Position numbers and translations under genes: made by a program
Notes under the pieces: generated by a model
What the model was told of the DNA's origin: nothing
Seen by the model: only the letters and a program-made list of their open reading frames with translations
The model's database searches: none
DNA from: Fimadaptatus sp948467645
GTDB taxonomy: Bacteria > Bacillota > Clostridia > Christensenellales > Aristaeellaceae
Direction of reading: 5' to 3'
Length of the DNA: 64,000 bases
Assembly: GCA_948467645.1 (NCBI GenBank)
Contig: CAOKFD010000001.1
Location: 87,131-151,130, forward strand
Shown here: one piece after another, positions 34,601 to 42,534 of the stretch
Numbering within the stretch: position 1 is the stretch's first letter
Layout: each line of letters opens with the position of its first letter

Positions 34601-35228
34601 CGGCCTGCTGGCTCAGCGGGCCTACCTGACGTTCGGCTTCGGCGATTATGTCTTCCACGCGCGTCAGGTTCTGATTGGTATTTTCGATTTTGCGCTCGGC
34701 CTCGGCCTTGCGCGCCTTGTACTTGGCTATACCGGCGGCTTCCTCGAATACGGCGCGGCGGTCTTCGCTGCGTGCGGACAGAATTTCGTCTATCCTGCCC
34801 TGCCCTATCAGCGAATAACCCTCCTTGCCTATGCCGGTGTCGCGGAAAAGGTCGATTATGTCCTTTAGGCGGCACGCGCTTTTGTTTAGATAATATTCGC
34901 TTTCGCCGCTGCGGTACACGCGGCGGGTTATCATGATTTCGGAGTACTGCACCGGCAGCGCGCCATCCGCGTTGTCCAGCGTCAGCGATACCTCGCAGTA
35001 CGACAGGGGCTTGCGCTTCTCCGTGCCGCCGAAGATAACGTCCTCCATCTTCGCGCCGCGCAGCGTCTTTGCGCTCTGCTCGCCCAGCACCCAGCGCACC
35101 GCATCCGATATATTGGATTTGCCGCTGCCGTTGGGGCCCACCACGCCGGTAATGCCCGTATCGAACACCATTTCCGTGCGCTCGGCAAACGACTTGAATC
35201 CGTATATATCCAGCTTTTTAAGCTTCAT
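31659..35228 (-). CDS. smc: Chromosome segregation ATPase SMC
   Basis: Condensin core subunit of 1189 residues. The N-terminal ATPase half has Walker A GPNGSGKSN (about residues 31-39) after MKLKKLDIYGFKSFAE. Two long heptad coiled coils flank a hinge around residues 520-660 (GVVASILRVPRELERA through TGGSVQSR). The C-terminal half has the ABC signature LLSGGERALTAIA and Walker B FCILDEIEAALDDANI. The ATG at 35228 starts the canonical N-terminus; the longer frame adds eight residues. It follows rnc at a 404-base gap and has a probable promoter of its own. scpA and scpB are not in the window. Confidence 0.97.
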   Translation of the reverse strand: MKLKKLDIYGFKSFAERTEMVFDTGITGVVGPNGSGKSNISDAVRWVLGEQSAKTLRGAKMEDVIFGGTEKRKPLSYCEVSLTLDNADGALPVQYSEIMITRRVYRSGESEYYLNKSACRLKDIIDLFRDTGIGKEGYSLIGQGRIDEILSARSEDRRAVFEEAAGIAKYKARKAEAERKIENTNQNLTRVEDIIAEAERQVGPLSQQAEKARTYIRYMDELRALDTSQFVMRYDAAKQRIEQQNSVAAERKNAIAQAQSNLDASRAARDALDRTQAQADAQTQDLRDAVVEATRALEERQGAVNVLVERMQSIDRERERLEGEQSESAGAIAEMRARSQTLASEHQTHMAQNAARQSELNQKEAELAKTGERLDEDAQRIEDRKENLMEAINRLSDVKSARARLTAMRQAISERIDACQGEGEQLAGQLESLDQATEDERRAVSGAQSRRDEALGQEQAIEAELAKNREARACCQEEGQKLTLSRQQTETRLKVLREMARDYEGYQFSVKQVMQRADKTQDKGIIGVVASILRVPRELERATDMVLGGALQNIIVETEQDAKRMIEYLRQNRYGRATFLPVSAVTGRTLSQFERQALNTPGCLGVLSELVGFDKRYQGIVDNLLGRTVVARDLDAGIEIMRRGRHAFRLVTLEGDVMHSGGSMTGGSVQSRVTNLLSRDREIAEHENLLKKQDADIAAARKNMASLEAERAGLHTRQDEAAAALRGFEDELLKLNQQLAQAEKERASIEERAQRIQHERDNLKVNLEDVMNELSGLTGKQGAAESNHEQMQRDIAAEQKALAERRQQFDAAREQLTQEKIALAERIRDDSARESEIKRLIDDANAREAAMHAADEKLRGSQAARAELEGKLDEARTMQDGAVKALSAAKVRLSEADTDRDARAKRRREIEEALERWQGDVNEFTDQLHRIEMQIDRARGDLDAMQQRIWTEYEMTYEACAERADRTITLNDADARIAVLRNRIRDLGGVNVNAAEEYDAANARLRDLTAQRDDLLSAREDLRRIIDDLTSQMSQQFISQFRLLNERFGATFKALFGGGSAKLILQDEGDALNCGIDIAAQPPGKKLQMLSLLSGGERALTAIAILFAMLDIRPTPFCILDEIEAALDDANIDNFAQYLSRYSEKTQFIVVTHRKGTMECCDTLYGVAMEEKGVSRMVSVALADAQRSV

Positions 35229-35270
35229 CTGCGCACATCGACCCCCATACACATTCTACGCCACTATGCC

Positions 35271-35299
35271 ATTATATTATGGATTGTCAAATTCGTAAA
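35271..35299 (-). promoter_or_regulatory. Possible promoter of smc
   Basis: A perfect TATAAT (35271-35276, minus) with a weak -35 TTTACG (35294-35299) 17 bases away, about 40 bases before the smc start. A TTGACA also lies here but at the wrong spacing. Confidence 0.45.
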
Positions 35300-35370
35300 G
35301 GTTTTACTTGGAAAGATTGGCTCAAAATGCCCGCATATTGGTCAATTTAATATGTCGTTAGCCAAATCGA

Positions 35371-35397
35371 GCGCGCCGGATGTAAACTCCGGCGCGC
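35371..35397. other. GC-rich hairpin in the rnc-smc gap
   Basis: GCGCGCCGGA/TCCGGCGCGC (35371-35380 with 35388-35397), a perfect ten-base stem with a seven-base loop but no T tract. The 404-base gap from 35229 to 35632 otherwise holds the smc promoter and two copies of TTCAGGCA/TGCCTGAA (35443, 35592), and no gene. Confidence 0.55.
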
Positions 35398-35632
35398 CGC
35401 GCAATTGCTTATGCATCTGAAACGGGAATGTGTGGTATTTCCTTCAGGCAGTCAACGCAGTTTGGCTAAATGCAATTCAAATGCCTGAGCACACCTCAAA
35501 GCCCGGACTGAACCGCGCTGATTACGCCTGTTCAAAAATCCGGCTATCCGCAAACCAAAACTGCTCATGGCAGTCGCGAGCAACCGCTCCCTGCCTGAAA
35601 CAATGCCTTGCCCAACCGTACTTCAATTCAAG

Positions 35633-36313
35633 TCAGTTTGCATTCTTCTCCAGCAGTTCCAGCGCCTTGCGCGCCGCCACCTGCTGAGCCTGCTTCTTGG
35701 ACGCACCCGCGCCGCGCGTAACCACGTCGCCGAACCTGCATTCAAATTCGAACGTCTTGGCGTGATCGGGGCCGGTTGCCGCAATAAGCCGGTATTCGGG
35801 GATGCTGTTGCCGCCTTCCTGCAATATGATTTGCAGGCGGGACTTGTAATCGTCGGGCGTTTCGGGCGCGTGCTCCATGCCTTCGCCGAGTATCATATCC
35901 ACCAGCGCCGCCGCCGCATCCATGCCGCCGTCCAGATACACCGCCGCGATCAGCGACTCCATCGCATCGCACAGCACCGAAGGCTTCATCCACAGCCGGT
36001 CGGCCACGGCGCTGCCGCCCATCAGCAGGCATCTGCCCAAATCAATCTCCCTTGCACATACCGCCAGCGACTTTTCGCATACCAACAGCGCGCGCCACTT
36101 GGTCAGCACGCCCTCGTCGATAGTGCGTTCGCGCTCGAACAGGCGGCGGCTCACGCACAGTTCCAGCACCGCGTCGCCCAAAAACTCCAGCCGCTGATTG
36201 CTCATGCAGCCGTGCTCTTCGGCATAGGTGGGGTGCGTCAGTGCTTCATTTAACAGCTCCGGATTCTTAAATTCATATCCGATGCGCTCTTGAAGTTTAG
36301 CGGTCGAGGACAT
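35633..36313 (-). CDS. rnc: Ribonuclease III
   Basis: Double-strand-specific RNase that processes rRNA and structured RNAs. The catalytic domain has the signature NQRLEFLGDAVLELCVS, with further acidic ligands in DAMESLIAAVYLDGG. The C-terminal double-stranded-RNA-binding domain spans about residues 155-226 (DYKSRLQIILQEGG... GAGASKKQAQQVAARKALELL). The ATG overlaps the acpP stop (TAATG), so the two are coupled. Length 226 aa is usual. Confidence 0.97.
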   Translation of the reverse strand: MSSTAKLQERIGYEFKNPELLNEALTHPTYAEEHGCMSNQRLEFLGDAVLELCVSRRLFERERTIDEGVLTKWRALLVCEKSLAVCAREIDLGRCLLMGGSAVADRLWMKPSVLCDAMESLIAAVYLDGGMDAAAALVDMILGEGMEHAPETPDDYKSRLQIILQEGGNSIPEYRLIAATGPDHAKTFEFECRFGDVVTRGAGASKKQAQQVAARKALELLEKNAN

Positions 36314-36555
36314 TACGCAACCAGTCCCTTTATGCAATTAACCACGTCGCCCACGGTCTTTATGCCCATCAGCACATCGTCGTCCACGGCGATGTCAAAC
36401 TCGTTTTCCAAATCCATTACCAGCATGATTATGTTGGCGGAATCGGCCTTCAGATCCTCCAACATGCGGGTCTTCATGGTGATTTCGGACTTGTCAATGC
36501 CCATCTGCAGGGCGATCAGCTCGGCTACCTTATCGAATATCTGATTTTCGGTCAT
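36313..36555 (-). CDS. acpP: Acyl carrier protein (variant DSA motif)
   Basis: Eighty-residue acidic four-helix carrier. The phosphopantetheine serine is Ser39 in LKADSANII; the canonical Asp-Ser-Leu is here Asp-Ser-Ala followed by Asn. The rest (LVMDLENEFDIAVDDD, IKTVGDVVNCI) is typical, and the position between plsX and rnc is that of the fatty-acid ACP. Ribosome binding site AAGGAG. The fabD and fabG genes that usually precede acpP are absent; plsX ends only 21 bases downstream of... this gene's start side, with nothing between. Confidence 0.92.
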   Translation of the reverse strand: MTENQIFDKVAELIALQMGIDKSEITMKTRMLEDLKADSANIIMLVMDLENEFDIAVDDDVLMGIKTVGDVVNCIKGLVA

Positions 36556-36576
36556 TTTAAGTCGCTCCTTTCGGGT

Positions 36577-37599
36577 TTAACCCTCTTGCGTTTTAGGTTT
36601 AATGTCCAGCTTTGAAATCTGCTCCGCGATTATATCCACAACCTTGCCGTCCACCATGCGCGCGGCCTGGAACAGGGCGTTCTTTATGGCCGTAGCGTTG
36701 GACGAGCCGTGCGCCTTTATCACCGCGCCCTTTACGCCCAGCAACGGCGCGCCGCCCTCCTCGGTGTAGTCCATGCGCTTTTTTACCTTTTTGAAGGCGG
36801 GCTTGGCCAGCATAGCGCCGATCTTGGTCGTGGTCGAACTCATAAGCTCAGTCTTTATCATGCCCATCAGCATGGACGCCAGTCCTTCTGTCAGCTTCAA
36901 TACCACATTGCCGGTGAAGCCGTCGGCCACCACCACGTCCGCCGCGCCCGAGGGGATATCGCGCGGCTCGATATTGCCGGTGAAGTTAAGGCCGCTCTTT
37001 TCCAGCAGCGGGTAAGTCTCCTTGCTCAGTTCATTGCCCTTTTCGCTCTCCGAGCCGATGTTGACCAGCGCCACGCGCGGATTGGAATAGCCCTTTACCT
37101 TTTCCATATAGATGCTGCCCATTATGCCGAACTGGACGAGGTAGTCCGGGCGGCAGTCGGCGTTTGCGCCGCAGTCCAGCAATATATACGGCTTATTGGT
37201 GGACGGTATCACGCTGGCCAGCGCGGGGCGCTCTATGCCGGGTATTCGTCCCACGCGGAACATGCCCGCCGCCAGCAGCGCGCCGGTTGAGCCGGCCGAT
37301 ACGCATGCCTGTGCGTCGCCGTTTTTCACCGCGTCCATCGCCTTTACCATGGACGAATTGGGCTTGCGCCTGACCGCCATTACCGGGGCCTCGTGCATGG
37401 TTATCACGTCGGGCGCGTCCAATATTTCGATGCGGCTGCGCGCGTCGCCCGCGTTTAAAAGCAGCGGCTCTATCTTGTCGCGCTGACCCGCCAGTATAAC
37501 CGATATATCGTTTCTTTCGTTGAGCGCCTGAATGCAGCCTTCGACCACTGCGCCCGGCGCATTGTCGCCGCCCATTGCGTCAACCGCTATTCGAATCAT
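36577..37599 (-). CDS. plsX: Phosphate acyltransferase PlsX
   Basis: Makes acyl-phosphate from acyl-ACP, the first step of phosphatidic acid synthesis in Firmicutes. Starts MIRIAVDAMGGDNAPGAVVEG, the family signature; CGANADCRPDYLVQFGIMGSIYM and DGFTGNVVLKLTEG are also conserved. The ATG at 37599 has CAGGAGG. Length 340 aa is usual. It is directly followed by acpP (21-base gap). It has an unusually long leader of about 240 bases back to the likely -10. fapR, the usual upstream regulator gene, is not present; rpmF lies upstream instead. Confidence 0.97.
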   Translation of the reverse strand: MIRIAVDAMGGDNAPGAVVEGCIQALNERNDISVILAGQRDKIEPLLLNAGDARSRIEILDAPDVITMHEAPVMAVRRKPNSSMVKAMDAVKNGDAQACVSAGSTGALLAAGMFRVGRIPGIERPALASVIPSTNKPYILLDCGANADCRPDYLVQFGIMGSIYMEKVKGYSNPRVALVNIGSESEKGNELSKETYPLLEKSGLNFTGNIEPRDIPSGAADVVVADGFTGNVVLKLTEGLASMLMGMIKTELMSSTTTKIGAMLAKPAFKKVKKRMDYTEEGGAPLLGVKGAVIKAHGSSNATAIKNALFQAARMVDGKVVDIIAEQISKLDIKPKTQEG

Positions 37600-37892
37600 A
37601 CTTCCTCCTGACCGCGCATTTGCGCGCGGCGTTTTGCTTAAAGTCGGCGTCTGCCGGTTTAGACGCGCTTTCCGGCGCGAGCCGCGCTGCGCATACATAA
37701 GCGCGCGGTTAAACATACCGCCCTGCGCGTAAGCGCAAAAAAGTTCCGACCGCGCGATTTGCGCGGCTTTTTAGACGTGTAAAGCTTCGGCGCGCGCATT
37801 TTTGCCTTGCCAGCGCTTTGGCTTACCTAAAAATATTATATCATACGCTGCGCAATTAAGAAAGAGGATTTTTGTCAAAGCCGCAAACGCGC
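37600..37892 (-). promoter_or_regulatory. Long GC-rich leader region of plsX
   Basis: This 293-base stretch has no gene. A TATAAT lies on minus near 37838-37843 (from ATATTATATC in plus), with a poor -35. Between it and plsX are several GC-rich palindromes, for example CCGCGC/GCGCGG near 37755-37770 followed by CTTTTTTGCG on minus, and CGCGCATTTGCGCGCG near the start codon. This could be an attenuated leader. No FapR-type operator is visible. Confidence 0.4.
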
Positions 37893-37932
37893 AAAAAACG
37901 CACGCCCCCGCAAAAACAGGAGTGTGCGTTTC
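37893..37932 (-). terminator. Terminator of rpmF
   Basis: Minus-strand stem AACGCACACTCC/GGGGCGTGCGTT with mostly paired arms, followed by TTTTTTGCGC. It lies 25 bases past the rpmF stop. Confidence 0.85.
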
Positions 37933-37957
37933 TATGCCTAAACAATGCGTGCCTCAA

Positions 37958-38155
37958 TTACGCCTTGGCGGGAGCTGCTTCTTCGGTCTTGAGAACCTGC
38001 TCGTTGCCATAGTAGCCGCAATTCTTGCAAACGTGGTGGCTCAGCTTCATGTGCTGGCAACGCGGGCAAGCCACGATGCCGGGTGCGCTGATCTTCCAGT
38101 TAGCGCGACGGCTGTGCTTGCGCGCCTTTGAAATTTTTCCCTTCGGTACTGCCAT
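37958..38155 (-). CDS. rpmF: 50S ribosomal protein L32
   Basis: Starts MAVPKGKISKARKHSRRA, the L32 signature, with a four-cysteine zinc ribbon (CPRCQHMKLSHHVCKNCGYY). Sixty-five residues is usual; a short acidic/alanine tail follows. It begins three bases after yceD behind AGGAGG, in the conserved yceD-rpmF pair. Confidence 0.97.
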   Translation of the reverse strand: MAVPKGKISKARKHSRRANWKISAPGIVACPRCQHMKLSHHVCKNCGYYGNEQVLKTEEAAPAKA

Positions 38156-38158
38156 TGT

Positions 38159-38683
38159 CTACACCTCCTCATCTCGGGTCAGCAAATCTTCCAATGCAGC
38201 AAAAGGCTTTCGGGTTTCTGAAGGTGTATCGGCCCTGCCGCATGAACACTGGCTTACGTTAAGATCCGTGCCGCAGACCGGGCAAAGTCCCTTACAACCG
38301 GGCTTGCACTTGACGGTCATGGGCATACTGAGAAATACCACGCTTTCCGCATAGGCGGTCATATCGATGGTATAGTTCTCTATCAGGAACAGATCGTTGG
38401 GATCCTCGGGATTAGGCTCCTTGTAGAACAGATCCTCAAACTCACATTCGGCCTTGGCCTTTACCGGGCCGAGACAGAGCGCGCATTGGCGCTGATACTC
38501 GCATTCCAGCTCGCCGCGAACGGTCACGCCCGCGCCGGCCATCGAGTAGGTGCCTTTGAGCTTTGCCGGGGTCAGAAACTTAATCTCCTCGCCCGCAAAA
38601 TTCTGATCGTGCAAGGGCAATTCCAACGCAAAAGGGAACTCATGCCCCGGATTCTTTAGTGCAAGTGATACATCCATACGCAT
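38159..38683 (-). CDS. YceD/DUF177 family protein
   Basis: Always coded upstream of rpmF; family members are linked to 23S rRNA accumulation and ribosome assembly. The conserved segment GTYSMAGAGVTVRGELECEYQRQCALCLGPVKAKAE contains the first CxxC, and a Cys-rich C-terminal part (CKPGCKGLCPVCGTDLNVSQCSCG) suggests zinc binding. The latter extends the core fold. The ATG at 38683 follows AGAGGTG; a second ATG two codons later is possible. Known in Bacillus as YlbN. Confidence 0.92.
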   Translation of the reverse strand: MRMDVSLALKNPGHEFPFALELPLHDQNFAGEEIKFLTPAKLKGTYSMAGAGVTVRGELECEYQRQCALCLGPVKAKAECEFEDLFYKEPNPEDPNDLFLIENYTIDMTAYAESVVFLSMPMTVKCKPGCKGLCPVCGTDLNVSQCSCGRADTPSETRKPFAALEDLLTRDEEV

Positions 38684-38712
38684 AACGTTCACCTCTATAC
38701 GCAACATTCCTT

Positions 38713-38741
38713 ATTATAGCCATGCCCGGCGCGTTTGTCAA
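38713..38741 (-). promoter_or_regulatory. Promoter of yceD-rpmF
   Basis: Perfect TTGACA (38736-38741) and perfect TATAAT (38713-38718) on minus with a 17-base spacer: a full consensus promoter, 29 bases from the yceD ATG. Confidence 0.92.
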
Positions 38742-38756
38742 ATGTTTTTTCACTCA

Positions 38757-38799
38757 TTACGGGTTAAATGAACGTCCATGCGCGCATTTAAGCCCGTAA
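38757..38799. other. Hairpin between ackA and yceD
   Basis: TTACGGGTTAAAT (38757-38769) pairs with ATTTAAGCCCGTAA (38786-38799) with one bulged base. It lies about 25 bases past the ackA stop. No T tract follows on minus, so it may be a 3' stabilising hairpin or weak terminator. Confidence 0.5.
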
Positions 38800-38822
38800 C
38801 AAGCGAAATTTAACATTAAATA

Positions 38823-40037
38823 TTACTTGCCGGGGGTTACGAGCGACAGAGTATCGCGCGCGATAGCCAGCTCCTCGTTGGTGGGGATTACGAAAATCTT
38901 CACGCGGGAATCGGCGGCGGACACTTCGCACTCGGTACGCTTGCCCTTGTCCTTCTCGTGGTCGATCTTTATGCCCATCCAGTCCAGGCCCTCGCAGATC
39001 TTCTCGCGCAGCACGTCGTTATTCTCGCCCACGCCCGCGGTGAATACCAGCGCGTCCAGACCGCCCATCGCCGCCACGTAAGCGCCGATGTACTTGCGGA
39101 TGGAGTATGCCCAGATGTCGATGGTCAGCGCGCACTGCTCGTCGCCCTCGGCGGCGGCCTTCATTACGTCGCGCATATCGCTGGACTTTTCGCTCAGACC
39201 CAGCAGACCCGACTTCTTATTAAGGATGTTGAGCATCTGGTCGATGGTGATCGGGGTGCCGTCGTCGTTCTTGGTGTTATTCATTATGTACTGCAGGCAG
39301 GCCGGATCGACGTCGCCCGAGCGGGTGCCCATGACCACGCCCTGCAGAGGCGTAAGACCCATCGAGGTATCTACGCACTTGCCGTCCACGACCGCGGACA
39401 GGCTGGAGCCGTTGCCCAGATGGCACACGATTATCTTGGTGCCCTCGGTCCTGCCCAGCAGCTCGCAGCAGCGGGCGGACACGAAGCGGTGGCTGGTGCC
39501 GTGGAAGCCGTAGCGGCGCACCTTGAGGTCGCGATAATACTTCATGGGCAGCGCGTACAGATACGCCTTCTTGGGCATGGTCTGATGGAAGCCGGTATCG
39601 AACACGGCCACCTGAGGCGTGGAAGGCATGACCTTTTCGCAGGCCTCGATGCCCTGCAGGTTGGCCGGGTTATGCAGCGGGCCGAGGGGGATGTACTTGC
39701 GGATTACCGCCTTAACCTCATCGTTGATGATGGTGGACTGAGTGTACTCTTCGCCGCCCAGCAGCACGCGATGGCCCACAGCGCCAATCTCGTCCATGGA
39801 CTTGATCGCGCCATGTTCGGGATCGGTCAGAGCCTTGATTACATAGCCCATCGCGTCCACATGATTGCTCATGGGCGCTTCGATCTTGAATTCGCGGCCG
39901 TCCTTCTTATGCACCAGATTGGAGCCTTCGATGCCGATGCGCTCGACCAGACCCTTGGCGATTACCTGCTCGTTTTCCATGTCGATCAGCTGATACTTGA
40001 GCGACGACGAGCCGGCGTTTATAACCAGTATCTTCAT
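38823..40037 (-). CDS. ackA: Acetate kinase
   Basis: Converts acetyl phosphate and ADP to acetate and ATP. The ASKHA phosphate-binding motifs are clear: VINAGSSSLKYQL at the start, HLGNGSSLSAVVDGKCVDTSMGLTPLQGVVMGTRSGDVDP in the centre, and FTAGVGENNDVLRE near the C-terminus. Length 404 aa is normal. The ATG follows AGAGGAAA. It lies 74 bases after pta, probably in one operon, and indicates acetate-forming fermentation with substrate-level ATP gain. Confidence 0.98.
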   Translation of the reverse strand: MKILVINAGSSSLKYQLIDMENEQVIAKGLVERIGIEGSNLVHKKDGREFKIEAPMSNHVDAMGYVIKALTDPEHGAIKSMDEIGAVGHRVLLGGEEYTQSTIINDEVKAVIRKYIPLGPLHNPANLQGIEACEKVMPSTPQVAVFDTGFHQTMPKKAYLYALPMKYYRDLKVRRYGFHGTSHRFVSARCCELLGRTEGTKIIVCHLGNGSSLSAVVDGKCVDTSMGLTPLQGVVMGTRSGDVDPACLQYIMNNTKNDDGTPITIDQMLNILNKKSGLLGLSEKSSDMRDVMKAAAEGDEQCALTIDIWAYSIRKYIGAYVAAMGGLDALVFTAGVGENNDVLREKICEGLDWMGIKIDHEKDKGKRTECEVSAADSRVKIFVIPTNEELAIARDTLSLVTPGK

Positions 40038-40111
40038 TACATTTCCTCTTTCAGCGCGTTATATTCCGCGGCGCGGATAGAGCCGCGCCGCACTGCCTTA
40101 AAGGGTTAATA

Positions 40112-41101
40112 TTAGACCAGCTGAGCCTGCACTGCGGTCACGGCGATGGTAGCCACGATGTCCTCGGCGTTGCAGCCGCGGCTCAGGTCGTTAACGGGCT
40201 TGGCCAGACCCTGCATTATGGGGCCGTAAGCCTCGGCGCCCGCCAGACGCTGCACCAGCTTGTAGCCGATGTTGCCCGCGCCCAGATCCGGGAATACCAG
40301 GACGTTAGCCTTGCCCGCGACGGTGCTGCCCGGGCTCTTGAGCTGGCCAACCTTTTCGACCAGCGCGGCGTCAGCCTGCAGCTCGCCGTCTACGTTCAGC
40401 TCGGGAGCCAGTTCCTTGACCATAGCGGTGGCTTCCTGAACCTTGGTAACGTTGTCGTGCTTAGCGCTGCCCTTGGTGGAGAAGGACAGCATCGCGATGC
40501 GGGGCTGGATGTCAACCAGCTCGCAGGACTTGGCCGCGCCCAACGCGATAGCCGCCAGTTCCTCGGCGGTGGGGTTGGGTATTACGGCGCAGTCGGAGAA
40601 TACCATCACGCCGTCGTCGCCGTATTCCTTCTTGGGAATCTCCATCAGGAAGCAGGAAGAAACGGCCTTGATGCCCTTGGCGGCCTTGATGATCTGCAGC
40701 GCGGGGCGCAGTACGTCGCCGGTGGAGTGAATCGCGCCGGAAACCATGCCGTCCGCGTCGCCCATCTTAACCATCATAACGCCCCAGTACAGCGGGTCAT
40801 TGAGCAGCTTATCAGCCTTGGCCGCGTCCACGCCCTTGGCGCCGCGCAGCTCGACCAGCTTGTCGATATACGCCTGACGATGGGAATCGGTAGCCGGATC
40901 GACCACGTCCACGCCGGTCAGGTCAACGCCCTTGGCGGCGGCCTTAACCTCGTCAGGATTGCCGATCAGGGTAATCTTAGCAATGCCGCGCTGGGTCGCG
41001 AGCGAGGCGGCGTTTATGTTGCGCTCCTCGGTACCCTCGGCAAGCACGATATGCTTCATCGACTTGCGCGCTTTTTCCGTAATCTTTTCCATGATGGACA
41101 T
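40112..41101 (-). CDS. pta: Phosphate acetyltransferase
   Basis: Makes acetyl phosphate from acetyl-CoA. The single-domain 329-residue form has KHIVLAEGTEERNINAA, MVKMGDADGMVSGAIHSTGDVLRPALQII, and SFSTKGSAKHDNVTKVQEA. The C-terminal FPDLGAGNIGYKLVQRLAGAEAYGPIMQG is diagnostic. The ATG at 41101 follows AAGGGGG. pta precedes ackA here. A TATAAT lies upstream near 41231-41236 on minus, but its -35 is poor. Confidence 0.97.
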   Translation of the reverse strand: MSIMEKITEKARKSMKHIVLAEGTEERNINAASLATQRGIAKITLIGNPDEVKAAAKGVDLTGVDVVDPATDSHRQAYIDKLVELRGAKGVDAAKADKLLNDPLYWGVMMVKMGDADGMVSGAIHSTGDVLRPALQIIKAAKGIKAVSSCFLMEIPKKEYGDDGVMVFSDCAVIPNPTAEELAAIALGAAKSCELVDIQPRIAMLSFSTKGSAKHDNVTKVQEATAMVKELAPELNVDGELQADAALVEKVGQLKSPGSTVAGKANVLVFPDLGAGNIGYKLVQRLAGAEAYGPIMQGLAKPVNDLSRGCNAEDIVATIAVTAVQAQLV

Positions 41102-41290
41102 ATTCTTATCCCCCTTAGTGTGATAAAATAGGCTCAGGGTTTGCCGTGCGCCACAGCCGCGAAAGCCGCCGGGCGCGTCGTTAGCAATCAACTCACGGCG
41201 ATTTGGCCTTGGCCGAAACCGCCACATGTAATTATACTACCATTTGCGCAATTATAAAAGAATATTATCGTAAAACATGGGAGGAAACGT

Positions 41291-42502
41291 ATGCGCGTCG
41301 CGGGCATAATCGCCGAATACAATCCATTCCACAACGGCCACGCGTACCACATTGCGCAATCTCGCAGACTTACAAACGCAGACGCGGTTATCGTCATAAT
41401 GTCGGGCGCGTTCACTCAGCGCGGTGAAGCGGCAATACTTGACAAATGGACGCGCGCCGAAATGGCGCTTAAAAACGGCGCTGATATGGTAATCGAACTG
41501 CCGTGCCTGTTTGCATTGCGCGAGGCGCGCGGGTTCGCCGAGGGCGGCGTGCAGCTTTTAAGCCGTTTAGGCATAGTCGATGCGATTGCGTTCGGCTGTG
41601 AGGAGGAATGCATAGGGCTTATCGAGCCGGTCGCAAAGTGTCTGCTGGAAGAACCGGCTGAATATAAGGACGAGCTGCACCGCCTGCTGGATTCGGGGCT
41701 GAGCTACCCTAAGGCGCGCGCGAAAGCGGCGGCGCACACGCTGGGCATTGACGAATCCGCGCTCGACCGTCCCAACTTCGCGCTGGCGCTGGAGTATGCT
41801 CAGGCGAATATGCGGCTGGAACATCCGCTGGAGCTTATGCCTGTAACGCGCACAAGCGATTATCATTCGGAGGAGCTGGCTGAAATCTGTTCCGCCAGCG
41901 CCATACGCGCGGCGATACAGCGCGGCGATACTTGCGCGGCGCTTAACTGCCTGCCCGAAAACTGCCGCAAAGAGTTTCGGCTTGCGTTAGGCGTCGGCGC
42001 GGGGCGCGAGGCGTGCGCGCTGACCGACGCGTCGTTCATAGACGATCTGGCTCTATTTACGCTAAGGCAGCATTCGCCGCAGTCATTAAGCGCGTTTGCG
42101 GGCGTAAGCGAGGGATTGGAAAATCTGCTGATACAAAAGGCGCGCGTGTCGCCCGACGTACAGTCGCTGCTCCGCGCGTGCAAGAGCAAGCGCTATACGC
42201 TCTCCCGCCTGCGCAGGCTCTTGCCGCAGATCGCGCTTGGCATAACGCATTCAATGCAGGTGGAGTCGCCCTGCCCTACCTATGCGCGCATACTGGGCTG
42301 TCGGCGGGATGCGCTTTATCTGATGGGCGAAATCCAGCGGCGCGGAGACATACCCATAACGCCGGGCGGCCGGGCGCTGGACGGCGATCCGATATGGGAG
42401 ATAGAGACGCGCGCGACCGACCTGTGGGGTCTGGCGACGCAGAGTCCCGAATGGCGGCGCGCGGGCATGGACTATACGCACAAATTTGTGGTTGTCGATT
42501 GA
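41291..42502 (+). CDS. tmcAL: tRNA(Met) cytidine acetate ligase TmcAL (YlbM)
   Basis: Activates acetate with ATP to make N4-acetylcytidine at the wobble base of elongator tRNA-Met. Starts MRVAGIIAEYNPFHNGHAYHI with the nucleotidyltransferase HNGH motif, followed by IVIMSGAFTQRGEAAILDKWTRA. Length 403 aa is typical. The ATG has GGGAGG. It is transcribed divergently from pta, and both enzymes handle acetate or acetyl phosphate, though the conserved gene order makes a functional tie unproven. Confidence 0.95.
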   Translation: MRVAGIIAEYNPFHNGHAYHIAQSRRLTNADAVIVIMSGAFTQRGEAAILDKWTRAEMALKNGADMVIELPCLFALREARGFAEGGVQLLSRLGIVDAIAFGCEEECIGLIEPVAKCLLEEPAEYKDELHRLLDSGLSYPKARAKAAAHTLGIDESALDRPNFALALEYAQANMRLEHPLELMPVTRTSDYHSEELAEICSASAIRAAIQRGDTCAALNCLPENCRKEFRLALGVGAGREACALTDASFIDDLALFTLRQHSPQSLSAFAGVSEGLENLLIQKARVSPDVQSLLRACKSKRYTLSRLRRLLPQIALGITHSMQVESPCPTYARILGCRRDALYLMGEIQRRGDIPITPGGRALDGDPIWEIETRATDLWGLATQSPEWRRAGMDYTHKFVVVD

Positions 42503-42534
42503 AACCGCACAATATTATTTACGGAGGGTTGAAT

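Noticed and set aside
35371..35397. Terminator between rnc and smc
   Set aside because: The stem is strong but no T tract follows on either strand, so it is reported only as a hairpin.
37600..37957. FapR operator upstream of plsX
   Set aside because: No match to the palindromic FapR site known from Bacillus was seen in the leader.
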